DNA of 64,000 nt. It comes from Mediterraneibacter catenae. GTDB taxonomy: Bacteria > Bacillota > Clostridia > Lachnospirales > Lachnospiraceae. Positions 50,366 through 59,673 of the stretch are shown here, in pieces. Within the stretch, counting starts at the first letter, position 1. Every line of letters begins with the position of its first letter. The notes beneath the pieces are model-generated. The model was not told the DNA's origin. It searched no databases and worked only from the letters and a program-made list of their open reading frames with translations. The DNA lies in assembly GCF_008691045.1 (NCBI RefSeq), contig NZ_VMSO01000012.1, positions 1 to 64,000 on the forward strand, written 5' to 3'. The translations under genes were made by a program, and so were the position numbers.

Positions 50366-52414
50366 ATGAAGAAAAAGAACAGAATGCGTTTGAAAGGACA
50401 GCTCAGGATGTATATGAGCTGGCCGCTGATCATGACAATTCTGCTGGCAGCGGTGGATATATGGGTCTATGTGATCGATAAAAAAGCCGGTTTTATCATG
50501 ACGGTATTTATCCTGATCTATCTGGGAATCGCGGGAGGATTATACTTTTACAATCGTTCTCTGATCCTTGCAGACCTGATCCAGTTTTCGGCGCAGTATA
50601 AGGGGATTGAGCATACCCTTCTCAAGGAACTTGCAGTCCCTTATGCCATTGCTCTTGAAGATGGGCGCATCCTGTGGAAAAACGATGCGTTTGCCGAGCT
50701 GATGGATAATCCCAGGAAGGAAAAGTCTCTTCACAGGATGATCCCGGAACTGCATCCGGGCGTGTTCCCGAAGGAAGATATGGAGCATGTGGAACTGGAA
50801 GTGAATTACCACGACAGAGACTATCAGGTAGAACTGCGTCGTGTGTCGCTCCAGGGATTCAGCCAGAAGGAAGAATTGCTGCAGATCCCGGAGGAAGAAG
50901 AATTTTTTGTATCGGTGTCCATGCAGGATGTGACAGAGCTGAACGCATATATCCGGGAAAATGAAGATCAGAGAATGATCGCGGGCCTAATCTATATCGA
51001 CAATTATGACGAAGTGATGGAAAGTGTCGAGGAGGTGCGTCAGTCACTGCTCGTGGCTCTGATCGACAGGAAGATCAATAAGTATATCGGCGATGTAGAC
51101 GGCATCGTCAAGAAGATGGAAAAGGATAAATATTTCGTCGTTATCCGCAAATCCAGTTACCGGAAGATCGCAGAGGACAAATTCTCCATTCTGGAAGAGG
51201 TAAAGCAGGTCAATATCGGAAATGCCCGTTCTGCTACGCTTAGTATCGGCTTGGGACTTAACACCGCCACATATGCGCTCAGTTACCAGTTTGCCCGTGT
51301 CGCGATCGATCTTGCCCTCGCCAGAGGCGGTGATCAGGCTGTCATAAAAGACTGCAATGGAATCACGTATTTTGGCGGAAAGAAAGAGCAGACAGCGAAG
51401 AATACCCGTGTGAAGGCCCGCGTAAAGGCGGAGGCATTAAGAGAGTTTATTGTAACTAAGGACCAGGTTATCGTTATGGGACATAAGATTGCCGATCCGG
51501 ACTCCTTCGGTGCATGTATGGGTATCTACAGGGCGGTAGTCAGCCTCGAAAAGAAGGCTCATATTGTGATCAATACAGTGACAGAATCTGTCCGGCCGCT
51601 GTATGATGAGATTGCAGAGAGCCCGGCATATGAAGACGATATTTTCCTGACATCCGATCAGGCGCTGGATTATGTCACGGACAGTACTATGGTGATCGTG
51701 GTCGACACAAATAAACCGCAGATGACAGAGTGCCCGGAACTGTTGAGACGTTCCCGTATGATCGCAGTACTTGATCATCACCGTCAGAGCAGCAATGTTA
51801 TCGAAAATGCGGTATTGTCCTATGTGGAACCGTATTCATCCTCATCCTGCGAGATGGTTGCGGAAGTCCTCCAGTATATCGCAGATGATATCAAGATCCC
51901 GTCAGTAGAAGCCGAATGTCTGTATGCGGGTATCATGATCGATACGAGGAACTTTATGAACAGGACAGGTGTGCGTACCTTTGAGGCGGCTGCATTCTTA
52001 AGACGGTGCGGCGCAGACATTACCCGTGTGCGCAAGATGTTCCGTGATGACATGGCATCGTACAGGGCGAAAGCGGAGGCGGTCCGCATGGCGGAAGTAT
52101 ATCGGAAAGAGTTCGCCATAGCGCAGTGCCCGAGCGATATTGACAGCCCTACAGTACTGGCGGCGCAGGCGGCCAATGAGCTGCTTGATATCAGCGGCAT
52201 CAAGGCATCATTTGTCCTGACGATATACGACGGTAAAATATATTTAAGTGCACGTTCCATCGATGAGGTAAATGTGCAGATCATAGCAGAAAAGCTGGGC
52301 GGAGGCGGTCATATCAATTCCGCGGGAGCACAGTTTGACCATACAAATATGGAAGAAGCGATCAAGGCGCTGAAAGCGACTATTGATCAGATGATAGAGG
52401 AAGGAGATATTTAA
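50366..52414 (+). CDS. gdpP: Cyclic-di-AMP phosphodiesterase GdpP
   Basis: 682 residues. Two N-terminal membrane helices (about 17-57), a PAS-like domain (about 85-190), a degenerate GGDEF domain (about 200-330) and a DHH/DHHA1 phosphodiesterase. Active-site motifs: [24 protein letters not shown] and the C-terminal GGGGH. It degrades c-di-AMP, which controls osmolyte and cell-wall balance. Three bases before rplI. Confidence 0.96.
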   Translation: MKKKNRMRLKGQLRMYMSWPLIMTILLAAVDIWVYVIDKKAGFIMTVFILIYLGIAGGLYFYNRSLILADLIQFSAQYKGIEHTLLKELAVPYAIALEDGRILWKNDAFAELMDNPRKEKSLHRMIPELHPGVFPKEDMEHVELEVNYHDRDYQVELRRVSLQGFSQKEELLQIPEEEEFFVSVSMQDVTELNAYIRENEDQRMIAGLIYIDNYDEVMESVEEVRQSLLVALIDRKINKYIGDVDGIVKKMEKDKYFVVIRKSSYRKIAEDKFSILEEVKQVNIGNARSATLSIGLGLNTATYALSYQFARVAIDLALARGGDQAVIKDCNGITYFGGKKEQTAKNTRVKARVKAEALREFIVTKDQVIVMGHKIADPDSFGACMGIYRAVVSLEKKAHIVINTVTESVRPLYDEIAESPAYEDDIFLTSDQALDYVTDSTMVIVVDTNKPQMTECPELLRRSRMIAVLDHHRQSSNVIENAVLSYVEPYSSSSCEMVAEVLQYIADDIKIPSVEAECLYAGIMIDTRNFMNRTGVRTFEAAAFLRRCGADITRVRKMFRDDMASYRAKAEAVRMAEVYRKEFAIAQCPSDIDSPTVLAAQAANELLDISGIKASFVLTIYDGKIYLSARSIDEVNVQIIAEKLGGGGHINSAGAQFDHTNMEEAIKALKATIDQMIEEGDI

Positions 52415-52416
52415 AA

Positions 52417-52866
52417 ATGAAAGTAATATTATTACAGGATGTTAAATCTCTCGGGAAAAAGGGAGAGATCGTAAATGTAAATGACGGATATGCAAGAAAC
52501 TTTATACTGCCCAAAAAGCTCGGGGCGGAAGCTACAGCAAAGAATCTTAATGATCTGAAACTTCAGAAAAACAACGAGAAAAAAGTGGCTCAGGAAAATC
52601 TCGACGCGGCGAAGGAACTTGCAGCAGAGCTTGCAGCCGGTAAGGTAGAGCTTGCGATCAAAGTGGGAGAGGGCGGAAGAACGTTCGGTTCTGTATCCAG
52701 TAAGGAAATTGCAGCAGCGGTGAAAGACCAGATGAAGCTTGATGTCGATAAGAAGAAGATCGTACTCAAAGAGAATATAAAAACACTTGGCACACATATC
52801 GTAAATGTAAAACTCCATCCGGAGGTTACGGCGGAGCTCAAAGTCGTTGTGAAAGAAGAGGCATAA
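52417..52866 (+). CDS. rplI: 50S ribosomal protein L9
   Basis: 149 residues, standard length. N-terminal [19 protein letters not shown] and [10 protein letters not shown] are diagnostic; a connecting helix and C-terminal rRNA-binding domain follow. AGGAAGGAG lies upstream inside the end of gdpP. The gdpP-rplI-dnaB order is conserved in Firmicutes. Confidence 0.98.
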   Translation: MKVILLQDVKSLGKKGEIVNVNDGYARNFILPKKLGAEATAKNLNDLKLQKNNEKKVAQENLDAAKELAAELAAGKVELAIKVGEGGRTFGSVSSKEIAAAVKDQMKLDVDKKKIVLKENIKTLGTHIVNVKLHPEVTAELKVVVKEEA

Positions 52867-52878
52867 GGGGGCTTCTTT

Positions 52879-54225
52879 ATGGAAAATATAGAAGCGGCAA
52901 TGAAGCGGATACCTCCGCATAGTATAGAGGCTGAGCAGGCAGTGCTCGGGGCGATGCTGATGAATAAAGATGCCGTTATGGTTGCTTCTGAGATTATTAC
53001 AGGAGAGGATTTCTACCAGACAGCTTACGGGATCATATTTGACAGTGTCGTAGATCTTTTTAAAGCGGGAAAACCGGTTGACCTGATAACTTTGCAGGAG
53101 AAGCTGAAAGAGAAGAATGTTCCGCCGGAGATCAGCAGTATGGAATTCGTGAAAGATCTCCTCGAAGGGACACAGACATCTGCAAATGTAAAATATTACG
53201 CAGAGATCGTGCGGGACAAATCTATCCTGCGCAGGCTGATCAGGATTAATGAGGATATTGCCAATACATGTTATCTGGAAAATCAGCCCCTCGAAGAAAT
53301 ACTGGAAAAAACACAAAAACAGGTATTTGAGCTGGTGGAGCACGGCAACTCTGAAGAGTATGTACCGATCCGGCAGGTCGTCCTGAATGCGCTGGACGTG
53401 ATCGAGAAGGCATCGAAGACAAAAGGAAATGTAACGGGAATCCCGACAGGATTTATCGATCTCGACTATAAATTGTCCGGTCTGCAGAGGTCGGACCTTG
53501 TACTGATCGCGGCCAGACCTTCCATGGGAAAGACCGCGTTTGTGCTGAATATCGCACAGCATGTGGCGTTCCGCCAGAATCTCGCAGTGGCGATCTTCAG
53601 TCTTGAGATGTCCAAGGAGCAGCTGGTGAACCGTTTGTTTTCTCTGGAGTCTCATGTGGATGCACAGATCCTGAGAACAGGTAATCTTTCAGATACAGAC
53701 TGGGAGAAACTGATCGAGGGAGCGGGAACAATTGGAAATTCGAGAATGATCATAGATGATACATCCGGTATATCGATATCGGAAATGCGTTCAAAATGCA
53801 GAAAATATAAGCTTGAGATCGGACTTGATCTCATCATCATCGACTACCTGCAGCTCATGAGCGGAAGCGGCGGACGTAAGAACGAGAGCCGTCAGCAGGA
53901 GATTTCGGAGATATCCCGATCACTCAAAGGACTTGCGCGTGAGCTGAATGTGCCGGTGATCGCGCTGTCGCAGTTGAGCCGTGCGGTGGAGCAGCGTACT
54001 GATAAGCGCCCTATGCTTTCGGACCTTCGTGAGTCCGGAGCCATCGAGCAGGACGCCGATGTATGCATGTTCATCTACAGGGATGATTATTATAATCCGG
54101 ATACAGAAGATAAAAACATTGCGGAGATCATTATTGCGAAGCAGAGGAACGGCCCGATCGGAACCGTCCGGCTTGCATGGATGCCGCAGTACACACGTTT
54201 CGGAAATGAACTGCGGCAGCAGTAA
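52879..54225 (+). CDS. dnaB: Replicative DNA helicase DnaB
   Basis: 448 residues. N-terminal helical domain (PPHSIEAEQAVLGAMLMN), linker, and RecA-type ATPase with Walker A ARPSMGKTAF (about 213-222) and IIDYLQLMSGSG. Hexameric helicase that unwinds the replication fork. No intein. AAGGGGGC precedes the start, 12 bases after rplI. Confidence 0.98.
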   Translation: MENIEAAMKRIPPHSIEAEQAVLGAMLMNKDAVMVASEIITGEDFYQTAYGIIFDSVVDLFKAGKPVDLITLQEKLKEKNVPPEISSMEFVKDLLEGTQTSANVKYYAEIVRDKSILRRLIRINEDIANTCYLENQPLEEILEKTQKQVFELVEHGNSEEYVPIRQVVLNALDVIEKASKTKGNVTGIPTGFIDLDYKLSGLQRSDLVLIAARPSMGKTAFVLNIAQHVAFRQNLAVAIFSLEMSKEQLVNRLFSLESHVDAQILRTGNLSDTDWEKLIEGAGTIGNSRMIIDDTSGISISEMRSKCRKYKLEIGLDLIIIDYLQLMSGSGGRKNESRQQEISEISRSLKGLARELNVPVIALSQLSRAVEQRTDKRPMLSDLRESGAIEQDADVCMFIYRDDYYNPDTEDKNIAEIIIAKQRNGPIGTVRLAWMPQYTRFGNELRQQ

Positions 54226-54272
54226 GCTCTTTATGGGAAAACTGCGAATGCAGTACCGGAAAAAACGATTTA

Positions 54273-54956
54273 TTATGTAAAAATTTTTCGGAGCTTCATG
54301 ATAGGATTCGTTTTGGCGGACTCTTTACGGTTTGCCTGCTGCTGGCGGATCAGAGTGTCCAGCTTGCGGAAGTGCTCCTCCTGCCGGCGGTCCTTAGCTT
54401 GCAGAAGATAATCCATTTCATGCATGACATCAGTAGTCACTGTACTGCTGATGTCTTTTTTTAATACGTCATTATTTTCGCTCAGGATTTCACGAAATAC
54501 ATCCCCGAACAGAGCGCGTATCTGATCAATCTTTTCAAGAGGGATCACAACTTCCGCCGCTTCAGCATCGGCTTCGGGCTGTGCGGATACGACAGCGGGG
54601 ATGGAAGCAGATGGTACGGATGCCGCTGTGCCGGTCCGCGTTGCCGGTTCCTGTGCTCCGGCTCCGGTATCAGCAACAGCGTTTTTAGATGCGTCTGTTC
54701 CGTCGGAAGCCTTCAGCTTAAGACGCGTCGCTTTCAGCTCAGGTATAAGAGGTTTCAGGTCTCTGAGAAGCATCCCTTCATCTTTCAGTTTCTTGATACA
54801 GCGAAAGAGCTGAATGTCATCATTCGTATAATATCGATGGCCCATTTCTGTTCTGCCTATCGTAAGATTGAGTTCTTCTTCCCAGTATCTTAATACGTGG
54901 GATTCCACATCAACCTGTTTCGCGGCTTCAGAAATCATGAATCTGACTTCACCCAT
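54273..54956 (-). CDS. MerR-type helix-turn-helix protein
   Basis: 227 residues. N-terminal MerR winged helix (FMISEAAKQVDVESHVLRYW; MGHRYYTNDDIQLF). An Ala/Pro-rich linker (about 85-135) leads to a C-terminal helical region (about 140-210) without a known ligand-binding domain, similar in outline to chromosome-anchoring or coiled-coil MerR proteins. AAGGAGG precedes the start. Convergent with dnaB. A TATAAT on the - strand at 55033-55028 may be its -10. Confidence 0.85.
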   Translation of the reverse strand: MGEVRFMISEAAKQVDVESHVLRYWEEELNLTIGRTEMGHRYYTNDDIQLFRCIKKLKDEGMLLRDLKPLIPELKATRLKLKASDGTDASKNAVADTGAGAQEPATRTGTAASVPSASIPAVVSAQPEADAEAAEVVIPLEKIDQIRALFGDVFREILSENNDVLKKDISSTVTTDVMHEMDYLLQAKDRRQEEHFRKLDTLIRQQQANRKESAKTNPIMKLRKIFT

Positions 54957-55339
54957 TAATATTTATACCTCCTTGTATCAGCCTCACATGCTGAAAACGC
55001 ATGAAAAGCGCCCTCAACTTTAATGGTATTATAGCACAGGGAGAGGGCAAAGCTTCAAACAATCGTTCGTCAAATTGCTACTTTCTTTCCCATCCCGAAA
55101 ATCGAATTTCAGACGGAAGGAACAAAGCCGGATTTTTCTCGACTACGATTCCTTTTCTACCGATTTTATAGCTTTCGATTTATTGTACAGGCTCATAATT
55201 GAAAAACAGCACAAAACAGATGAATATTAATCATGCGGACCAGAAATCAAAGCGGCTCGAATTCGCTCCCGCAGATTAACTAATACTATATCAGCCAGAA
55301 TTCATGAAATCTTAGTTAAGAAACTTACGCTTTCATCCT
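54957..55339. other. Gene-free AT-rich stretch
   Basis: Upstream region of the MerR-type gene. Apart from a possible - strand -10 (TATAAT complement at 55028-55033) I see no feature. Confidence 0.5.
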
Positions 55340-55710
55340 GTTTCTATGAGGATTTTTGGTAGCGGTTGGTTAGTCGGTAAAACGTCAAAATGGACGATTA
55401 CGGCCGTTCGGATGCACCTTACGCAGAGGGAGAAAAAGATTGAGAACGGCGACTTTGGAAGGAAATTAGGAAAAGTTAAAAGCAGGGAAATGGTGTTAAG
55501 TGAAAAAATGAGGGTGTTTGAGCTTGCGAGTTCGTCATTTTTTCACTTGTCTTTAACAATTTTCCTGCTTTGTTACTTTGAGTTATTTCCTGTAACCGGA
55601 GCCGGGATCAATCTTTTTCTCCTCCTGCGTATACGTGAGTCAGGTCGCTGTATATTGCTGTATTTCGAACGTCTTTCGTACTATCAGCCAGTACGAGAAA
55701 TTCGAATTAA
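55340..55710. repeat. Long imperfect inverted repeat (about 180-base arms)
   Basis: The centre is near 55523 (loop 55512-55534). The inner arms GTGAAAAAATGA and TCATTTTTTCAC are perfect; further out GCAGGGAAA/TTTTCCTGC, GGAAATTA/TTATTTCC and GAGAAAAAGATTGA / ATCAATCTTTTTCTC also pair, continuing with weaker matches to both ends. A MITE or a very long RNA hairpin. The open frame inside it is not a gene. Confidence 0.7.
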
Positions 55711-55754
55711 AAAAGAGACACTGTAGTGGGGGACTCCCCGGATACAGTGTCTCT
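55705..55754 (-). terminator. Terminator of the ferredoxin gene
   Basis: AGAGACACTGTA (55714-55725) and TACAGTGTCTCT (55743-55754) form a perfect 12-bp stem with an inner GGGGACTCCCC. On the - strand the stem is followed by TTTTTT. Confidence 0.9.
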
Positions 55755-55786
55755 TCTGCTTGTGATCACTTTGCGATTTTCTATTA

Positions 55787-55957
55787 TTACTCTGCTGAGA
55801 TAGCACCTGTAGGACATGCAGCTTCGCATGCTCCGCAGTCTACACAAGCTTCAGCATCGATCTCATATTTGCCATCGCCTTCGGAGATAGCGCCTACTGG
55901 ACATTCGCCTTCGCAAGAACCACAGCTTACGCATTCATCACTAATTACGTGTGCCAT
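55787..55957 (-). CDS. 2[4Fe-4S] clostridial-type ferredoxin
   Basis: 56 residues: MAHVISDECVSCGSCEGECP in the first half and ACVDCGACEAACPTGAISAE at the end. Two complete CxxCxxCxxxCP motifs bind two [4Fe-4S] clusters. A small soluble electron carrier for anaerobic metabolism. The start at 55957 has AAGGAGGG upstream on the - strand, and a strong terminator follows. Monocistronic. Confidence 0.96.
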   Translation of the reverse strand: MAHVISDECVSCGSCEGECPVGAISEGDGKYEIDAEACVDCGACEAACPTGAISAE

Positions 55958-56145
55958 AGTATGTACCCTCCTTTTCTGATTTCCGAAAAAGGCTTGTCCC
56001 TTTTCGCTACTCTCATTTTAATACAATGAAGGTGAATATACAAGAGATTTAGATGTTCTAAATTTAGTACTTCTTTGAAAATTTAGAAAAAAATCACTTT
56101 TTTTTTCAGTATTTTGGTGTATGATAAAGAACGTGGAGGTATGAT

Positions 56146-57441
56146 ATGAAAAGGAGATCATTAACGGCAGTTCTGCTTGCAGCATGTATGGCAGTGGGAG
56201 CCTGCGGCTGCAGTTCGGCAGATGACGAAGAAGTTTTTACAGGAGATATTCCGGAAGTTCCTGAGTGGCAGGCCAGTCTTGACGCGATTTCACCGGCAGT
56301 ATACGCGGAGGTTGACGATCTTGATCTGGAGCCGGGAACTTATATTTCTGTAATCGGAAAAACGGAGAATACTTCTTACTGGAAACAGGCAGCGGCCGGC
56401 GTACAGCAGGCGGCTGATGATATCAATGAAAAACTCGGATACAGTGGCAGTGATGTAGTCAGAGTGGTGTTTAATGCACCTGCGGACGGTGAGGATATCG
56501 ACGAGCAGGTTAACATCCTTGATGAGGAGCTGGCGAGATATCCTGATGTCATAGCTATTGCAAGTATTGACGAAAATGCGTCGGAGGTGCAGTTTGATCT
56601 TGCTATATCAAACGGTATTCCGATCGTGGCATTTGATTCGGGCAACAGTTATCAGGGGATACAGTGTACCTGTATGACGGATAATGCCGGAGCAGCCGCC
56701 ACAGGAGCACAGAAGCTGTGTGAGGCGATAGGTGGCAGCGGTGAGGTGGCGTTGATAGTACCCGATTCTGTGTCCGGCAATGCGAAAGACCGCGTGGCTG
56801 CTTTTCAGCAGGAAATTTCGGAAAACTATCCCGAAGTATCGATCGTTGAGACGATTTATATGGATCAGATCGATCAGCTCAAACGTGAGGCTGCTGCAGA
56901 GGAACTGGGAGTGACGGCGGAGGAGCTGGAGACGTGGACCGCAGAGGCGGCAGGCGAGAAAGATGCGATAGAGGAGGCAGAAGCTTCGGAAAGCGGAAAT
57001 ACACCTGCTGAAGATGCATCCGAGAATATATCGGAGGAGGCACGGACCCGCCTTGAAGATATTGATTCTATTGCGAACAGTATGAGCGATGAAGATGCGA
57101 TCGTGTATTATCTCGAAAAACATCCGAATCTGAAAGGCTGTTTCGGCACAAATGATGAAACGGTGCTGTTAGGAGCTAAAGCGCTTGAGAGTATGGAAAA
57201 GACGGAAGACATCGTTATGATGGGATTTGATGCGGGCAGGGAGCAGCTTGATGCTCTGGAAAGCGGCAGTATCGACGGACTTGTAGTGCAGAATCCTTTT
57301 GGGATGGGGTATGCGGCAGTTATTGCTGCGGCAAGAACTGTCCTCGAGATTGGAAATGAAGCTCAGGTAGATACCGGATTTATATGGGTAGACGCTGAAA
57401 ATATGGAAGATGAGAGCGTGCAGGCGATGCTTTACGAATAA
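56146..57441 (+). CDS. Sugar-type substrate-binding lipoprotein (periplasmic-binding protein family 1/4), orphan
   Basis: 431 residues. Lipoprotein signal with Cys20 or Cys22 (VGACGCSS). Type I periplasmic-binding fold: ISVIGKTENTSYWKQAAAGV, IPIVAFDSGN, FGTNDETVLLGA, MMGFDAGREQ. A Glu/Ala-rich insertion of about 80 residues (about 240-320) breaks the second domain, not typical of sugar binders. No permease or ATPase is adjacent; a two-component system lies convergent just downstream, so a sensing role is possible. GTGGAGG precedes the start. Confidence 0.85.
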   Translation: MKRRSLTAVLLAACMAVGACGCSSADDEEVFTGDIPEVPEWQASLDAISPAVYAEVDDLDLEPGTYISVIGKTENTSYWKQAAAGVQQAADDINEKLGYSGSDVVRVVFNAPADGEDIDEQVNILDEELARYPDVIAIASIDENASEVQFDLAISNGIPIVAFDSGNSYQGIQCTCMTDNAGAAATGAQKLCEAIGGSGEVALIVPDSVSGNAKDRVAAFQQEISENYPEVSIVETIYMDQIDQLKREAAAEELGVTAEELETWTAEAAGEKDAIEEAEASESGNTPAEDASENISEEARTRLEDIDSIANSMSDEDAIVYYLEKHPNLKGCFGTNDETVLLGAKALESMEKTEDIVMMGFDAGREQLDALESGSIDGLVVQNPFGMGYAAVIAAARTVLEIGNEAQVDTGFIWVDAENMEDESVQAMLYE

Positions 57442-57469
57442 GTATGTTGAAAGTATATCAGGATGATTT

Positions 57470-57513
57470 AAGGCTGTGGCAGGGAAAGATAATCTTTTCC
57501 TGCCACAGCCTTT
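57470..57513. terminator. Bidirectional terminator between the lipoprotein gene and the histidine kinase gene
   Basis: AAGGCTGTGGCAGG and CCTGCCACAGCCTT with TTTT on the right and matching A-rich flank on the left; serves both convergent genes. Confidence 0.85.
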
Positions 57514-57516
57514 TAA

Positions 57517-58926
57517 CTACTGCAAAACCCTGCTGAGTGAGAAGATAAATTCAGTTCCCACGCCTTCGGTGCTGATCACATTTACATGTTCATCGTGAGC
57601 CTGTATGATCTCTTTTACGATAGACAGACCCAGTCCGGTACCTTTCTTGTCCTTGCCCCGTGAGAGATCGGACTTGTAGAAACGCTCCCAGATCTTGTTC
57701 ACTTCCCCGCGGGGGATACCCATGCCGTGGTCTTTTACAGAGACAAATGTCTTCTCGTTTTTCACGCTTACTTCGATTGTAATAGAAGACTCATTTTCAC
57801 TGAATTTGATTGCATTGTCTATCAGGTTGTAAAGTACCTGCTGGATCTTACGCTTATCGGCATAGACGATCACAGAGCCGGGCATGAGGAGCAGTTCAAT
57901 GGAAATATGTTTCGGTGTGCATACGGCTTCAAATGACGCGGCGGTACCTTTGATAACTTCCTGAATATCAAATTCTGTTTTGTCGAGCATCAGTTCCTTT
58001 GTGTCGAATTCGTTTAATGTCAGCAGATCGCCGGTCAGATCTGTAAGGCGCTCTGTCTCAAACAGGATTATATTCAGATATTTGCTGTACAGTTCCGGCG
58101 GGATTGTCCCGTCAGCCATGGCCTCTACATATCCCTTTATGGATGTAAGAGGAGAGCGGAAGTCATGGGATACATTTGCCACAATCTTTTTCTGGTAGTC
58201 ATCCATGTCTTTAAGCTGGGCGGCCATGTAGTTGAGGGAGGCAGACAGATACCCCATTTCATCATGAGTATAAACGGGAATTTCGTAGTTCAGATTCCCC
58301 ATTGCATACTGCTGCGCTGCTTCGGAGATCTTCCTTAAGGGGCGGTAGACAAAAAACTGAAATCCCAGAAGAAAGATAAAAGAGAGCAGAAATACAACTC
58401 CCAGTGAGATATAAATCGTCAGCATGATCGGGCGGCAGCGCTCTTCAATGCCGGACACCGGACTGTGGATCAGAAGATATCCTTTTGTGGTGAAACCTTC
58501 AGTAACAGGCGCCATTACAGTTATGACTTCCTCGTCAAAGTAGCCGTGATAAGTACCGGAGATGTACTGGTTTCCGCCAATCTCGGCCGGATCAAAGTCT
58601 TCAATCACATCCGGAGATGAAGTGTTCTCCATGTTGGAGGAGGTGATCATTGTGCCGGATGCATCTACAAACCACAGAGAGGATTCCAGATACAGCCGCA
58701 TAGCTGCAAGCTGTGACTGCACTGCGTACAGTGAGGAGTCATCTGAAAAGTATGACGGAAGGTAATCGCCGGCGATCAACGTCGCTTCTTTATAAAGCGT
58801 CCGGGATGAATCCTCCATAAGCCGGTTTGTCACAAGCTGTGTGGTGAGTGTTGCGGTTGTAAAAATGCAGAGGAATCCAAATATAATGTAAAGGGCAATA
58901 AATTTCAGATGTAGTATACTTTTCAT
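57517..58926 (-). CDS. Two-component sensor histidine kinase
   Basis: 469 residues. Membrane helix about 9-30, extracellular sensor about 31-165, second helix about 168-192, HAMP about 193-245, HisKA with H254 (VSHDFRSP), and ATPase domain with N box (NLIDNAIKFS) and G boxes (DHGMGIP, GTGLGLS). It phosphorylates the response regulator encoded 15 bases upstream. Signal unknown; the adjacent binding lipoprotein is a candidate partner. Confidence 0.95.
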   Translation of the reverse strand: MKSILHLKFIALYIIFGFLCIFTTATLTTQLVTNRLMEDSSRTLYKEATLIAGDYLPSYFSDDSSLYAVQSQLAAMRLYLESSLWFVDASGTMITSSNMENTSSPDVIEDFDPAEIGGNQYISGTYHGYFDEEVITVMAPVTEGFTTKGYLLIHSPVSGIEERCRPIMLTIYISLGVVFLLSFIFLLGFQFFVYRPLRKISEAAQQYAMGNLNYEIPVYTHDEMGYLSASLNYMAAQLKDMDDYQKKIVANVSHDFRSPLTSIKGYVEAMADGTIPPELYSKYLNIILFETERLTDLTGDLLTLNEFDTKELMLDKTEFDIQEVIKGTAASFEAVCTPKHISIELLLMPGSVIVYADKRKIQQVLYNLIDNAIKFSENESSITIEVSVKNEKTFVSVKDHGMGIPRGEVNKIWERFYKSDLSRGKDKKGTGLGLSIVKEIIQAHDEHVNVISTEGVGTEFIFSLSRVLQ

Positions 58927-58941
58927 TTTAAATCAGATCCG

Positions 58942-59643
58942 TTATTTCGTTTCAAATTTGTAGCCGATTCCCCAGACCGTGCTCAGGCTCCAGTGAGGAT
59001 GATCCTTGATCTTTTCCCGGAGCCGCTTGATATGTACATCGACGGTTCGTGTATCACCTACATATTCATATCCCCAGATCCGGTCGAGAAGCTGCTCTCT
59101 TGTAAAGACCTGGTTCGGCGAAGAGGCGAGACAGTAGAGGAGCTCCAGTTCTTTGGGAGGCATCTCAACAGGTTTTCCGTCACAGACGACAGAATAGTTT
59201 GTCAGATTGATGACAAGACCGTCGTACTCTACGCATTTTGTTTTCTCTCTGGCGCTGCTGTCTGATTTGGACGGCTGATAGCGTCGGAGTACTGCGCGGA
59301 CCCGGGCGACCATTTCTTTGGAGTCAAAGGGCTTCATGATATAATCGTCTGCCCCCAGTTCAAGACCGAGCACCTTGTCGAATACTTCGCCTTTGGCGGA
59401 GAGCATGATGATCGGAGTGGCAGAACGGGCACGGATCTCACGGCATACCTGATAACCGTCGATTCCCGGCAGCATCAGATCAAGAAGAATGAGATTCGGC
59501 TGGTATGTGTCAAAAGCTGTCAGCGCATCTTCCCCGTTATATACGATCTTCGTGTCAAAACACTCTTTGGTAAGATAGAGTGAAATGAGTTCGGCGATAT
59601 TTTCATCGTCATCGACGATCAGTATTTTTTGTTTTCCTATCAT
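58942..59643 (-). CDS. OmpR/PhoB-family response regulator
   Basis: 233 residues. Receiver domain with acidic pocket DDD (11-13), phospho-acceptor D55 (LLDLMLPG) and K in the MLSAKGE segment; C-terminal winged helix (PPKELELLYCLASSPNQVF; RTVDVHIKRLREKI). AAGGAGGT precedes the start. Upstream partner of the kinase, 30 bp after mutS2 on the same strand, so the three may share transcripts. Confidence 0.97.
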   Translation of the reverse strand: MIGKQKILIVDDDENIAELISLYLTKECFDTKIVYNGEDALTAFDTYQPNLILLDLMLPGIDGYQVCREIRARSATPIIMLSAKGEVFDKVLGLELGADDYIMKPFDSKEMVARVRAVLRRYQPSKSDSSAREKTKCVEYDGLVINLTNYSVVCDGKPVEMPPKELELLYCLASSPNQVFTREQLLDRIWGYEYVGDTRTVDVHIKRLREKIKDHPHWSLSTVWGIGYKFETK

Positions 59644-59673
59644 ATTGCGACCTCCTTGCTGTTGTCAGAATTA

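Noticed and set aside
52432-53655. Long antisense open frame (407 codons) opposite rplI and dnaB
   Set aside because: Shadow of two well-established genes; no ribosome binding site and an unnatural composition.
55346-55726. Open frame of 126 codons on the + strand
   Set aside because: It lies wholly within the long inverted repeat, has no ribosome binding site and its product is not protein-like.
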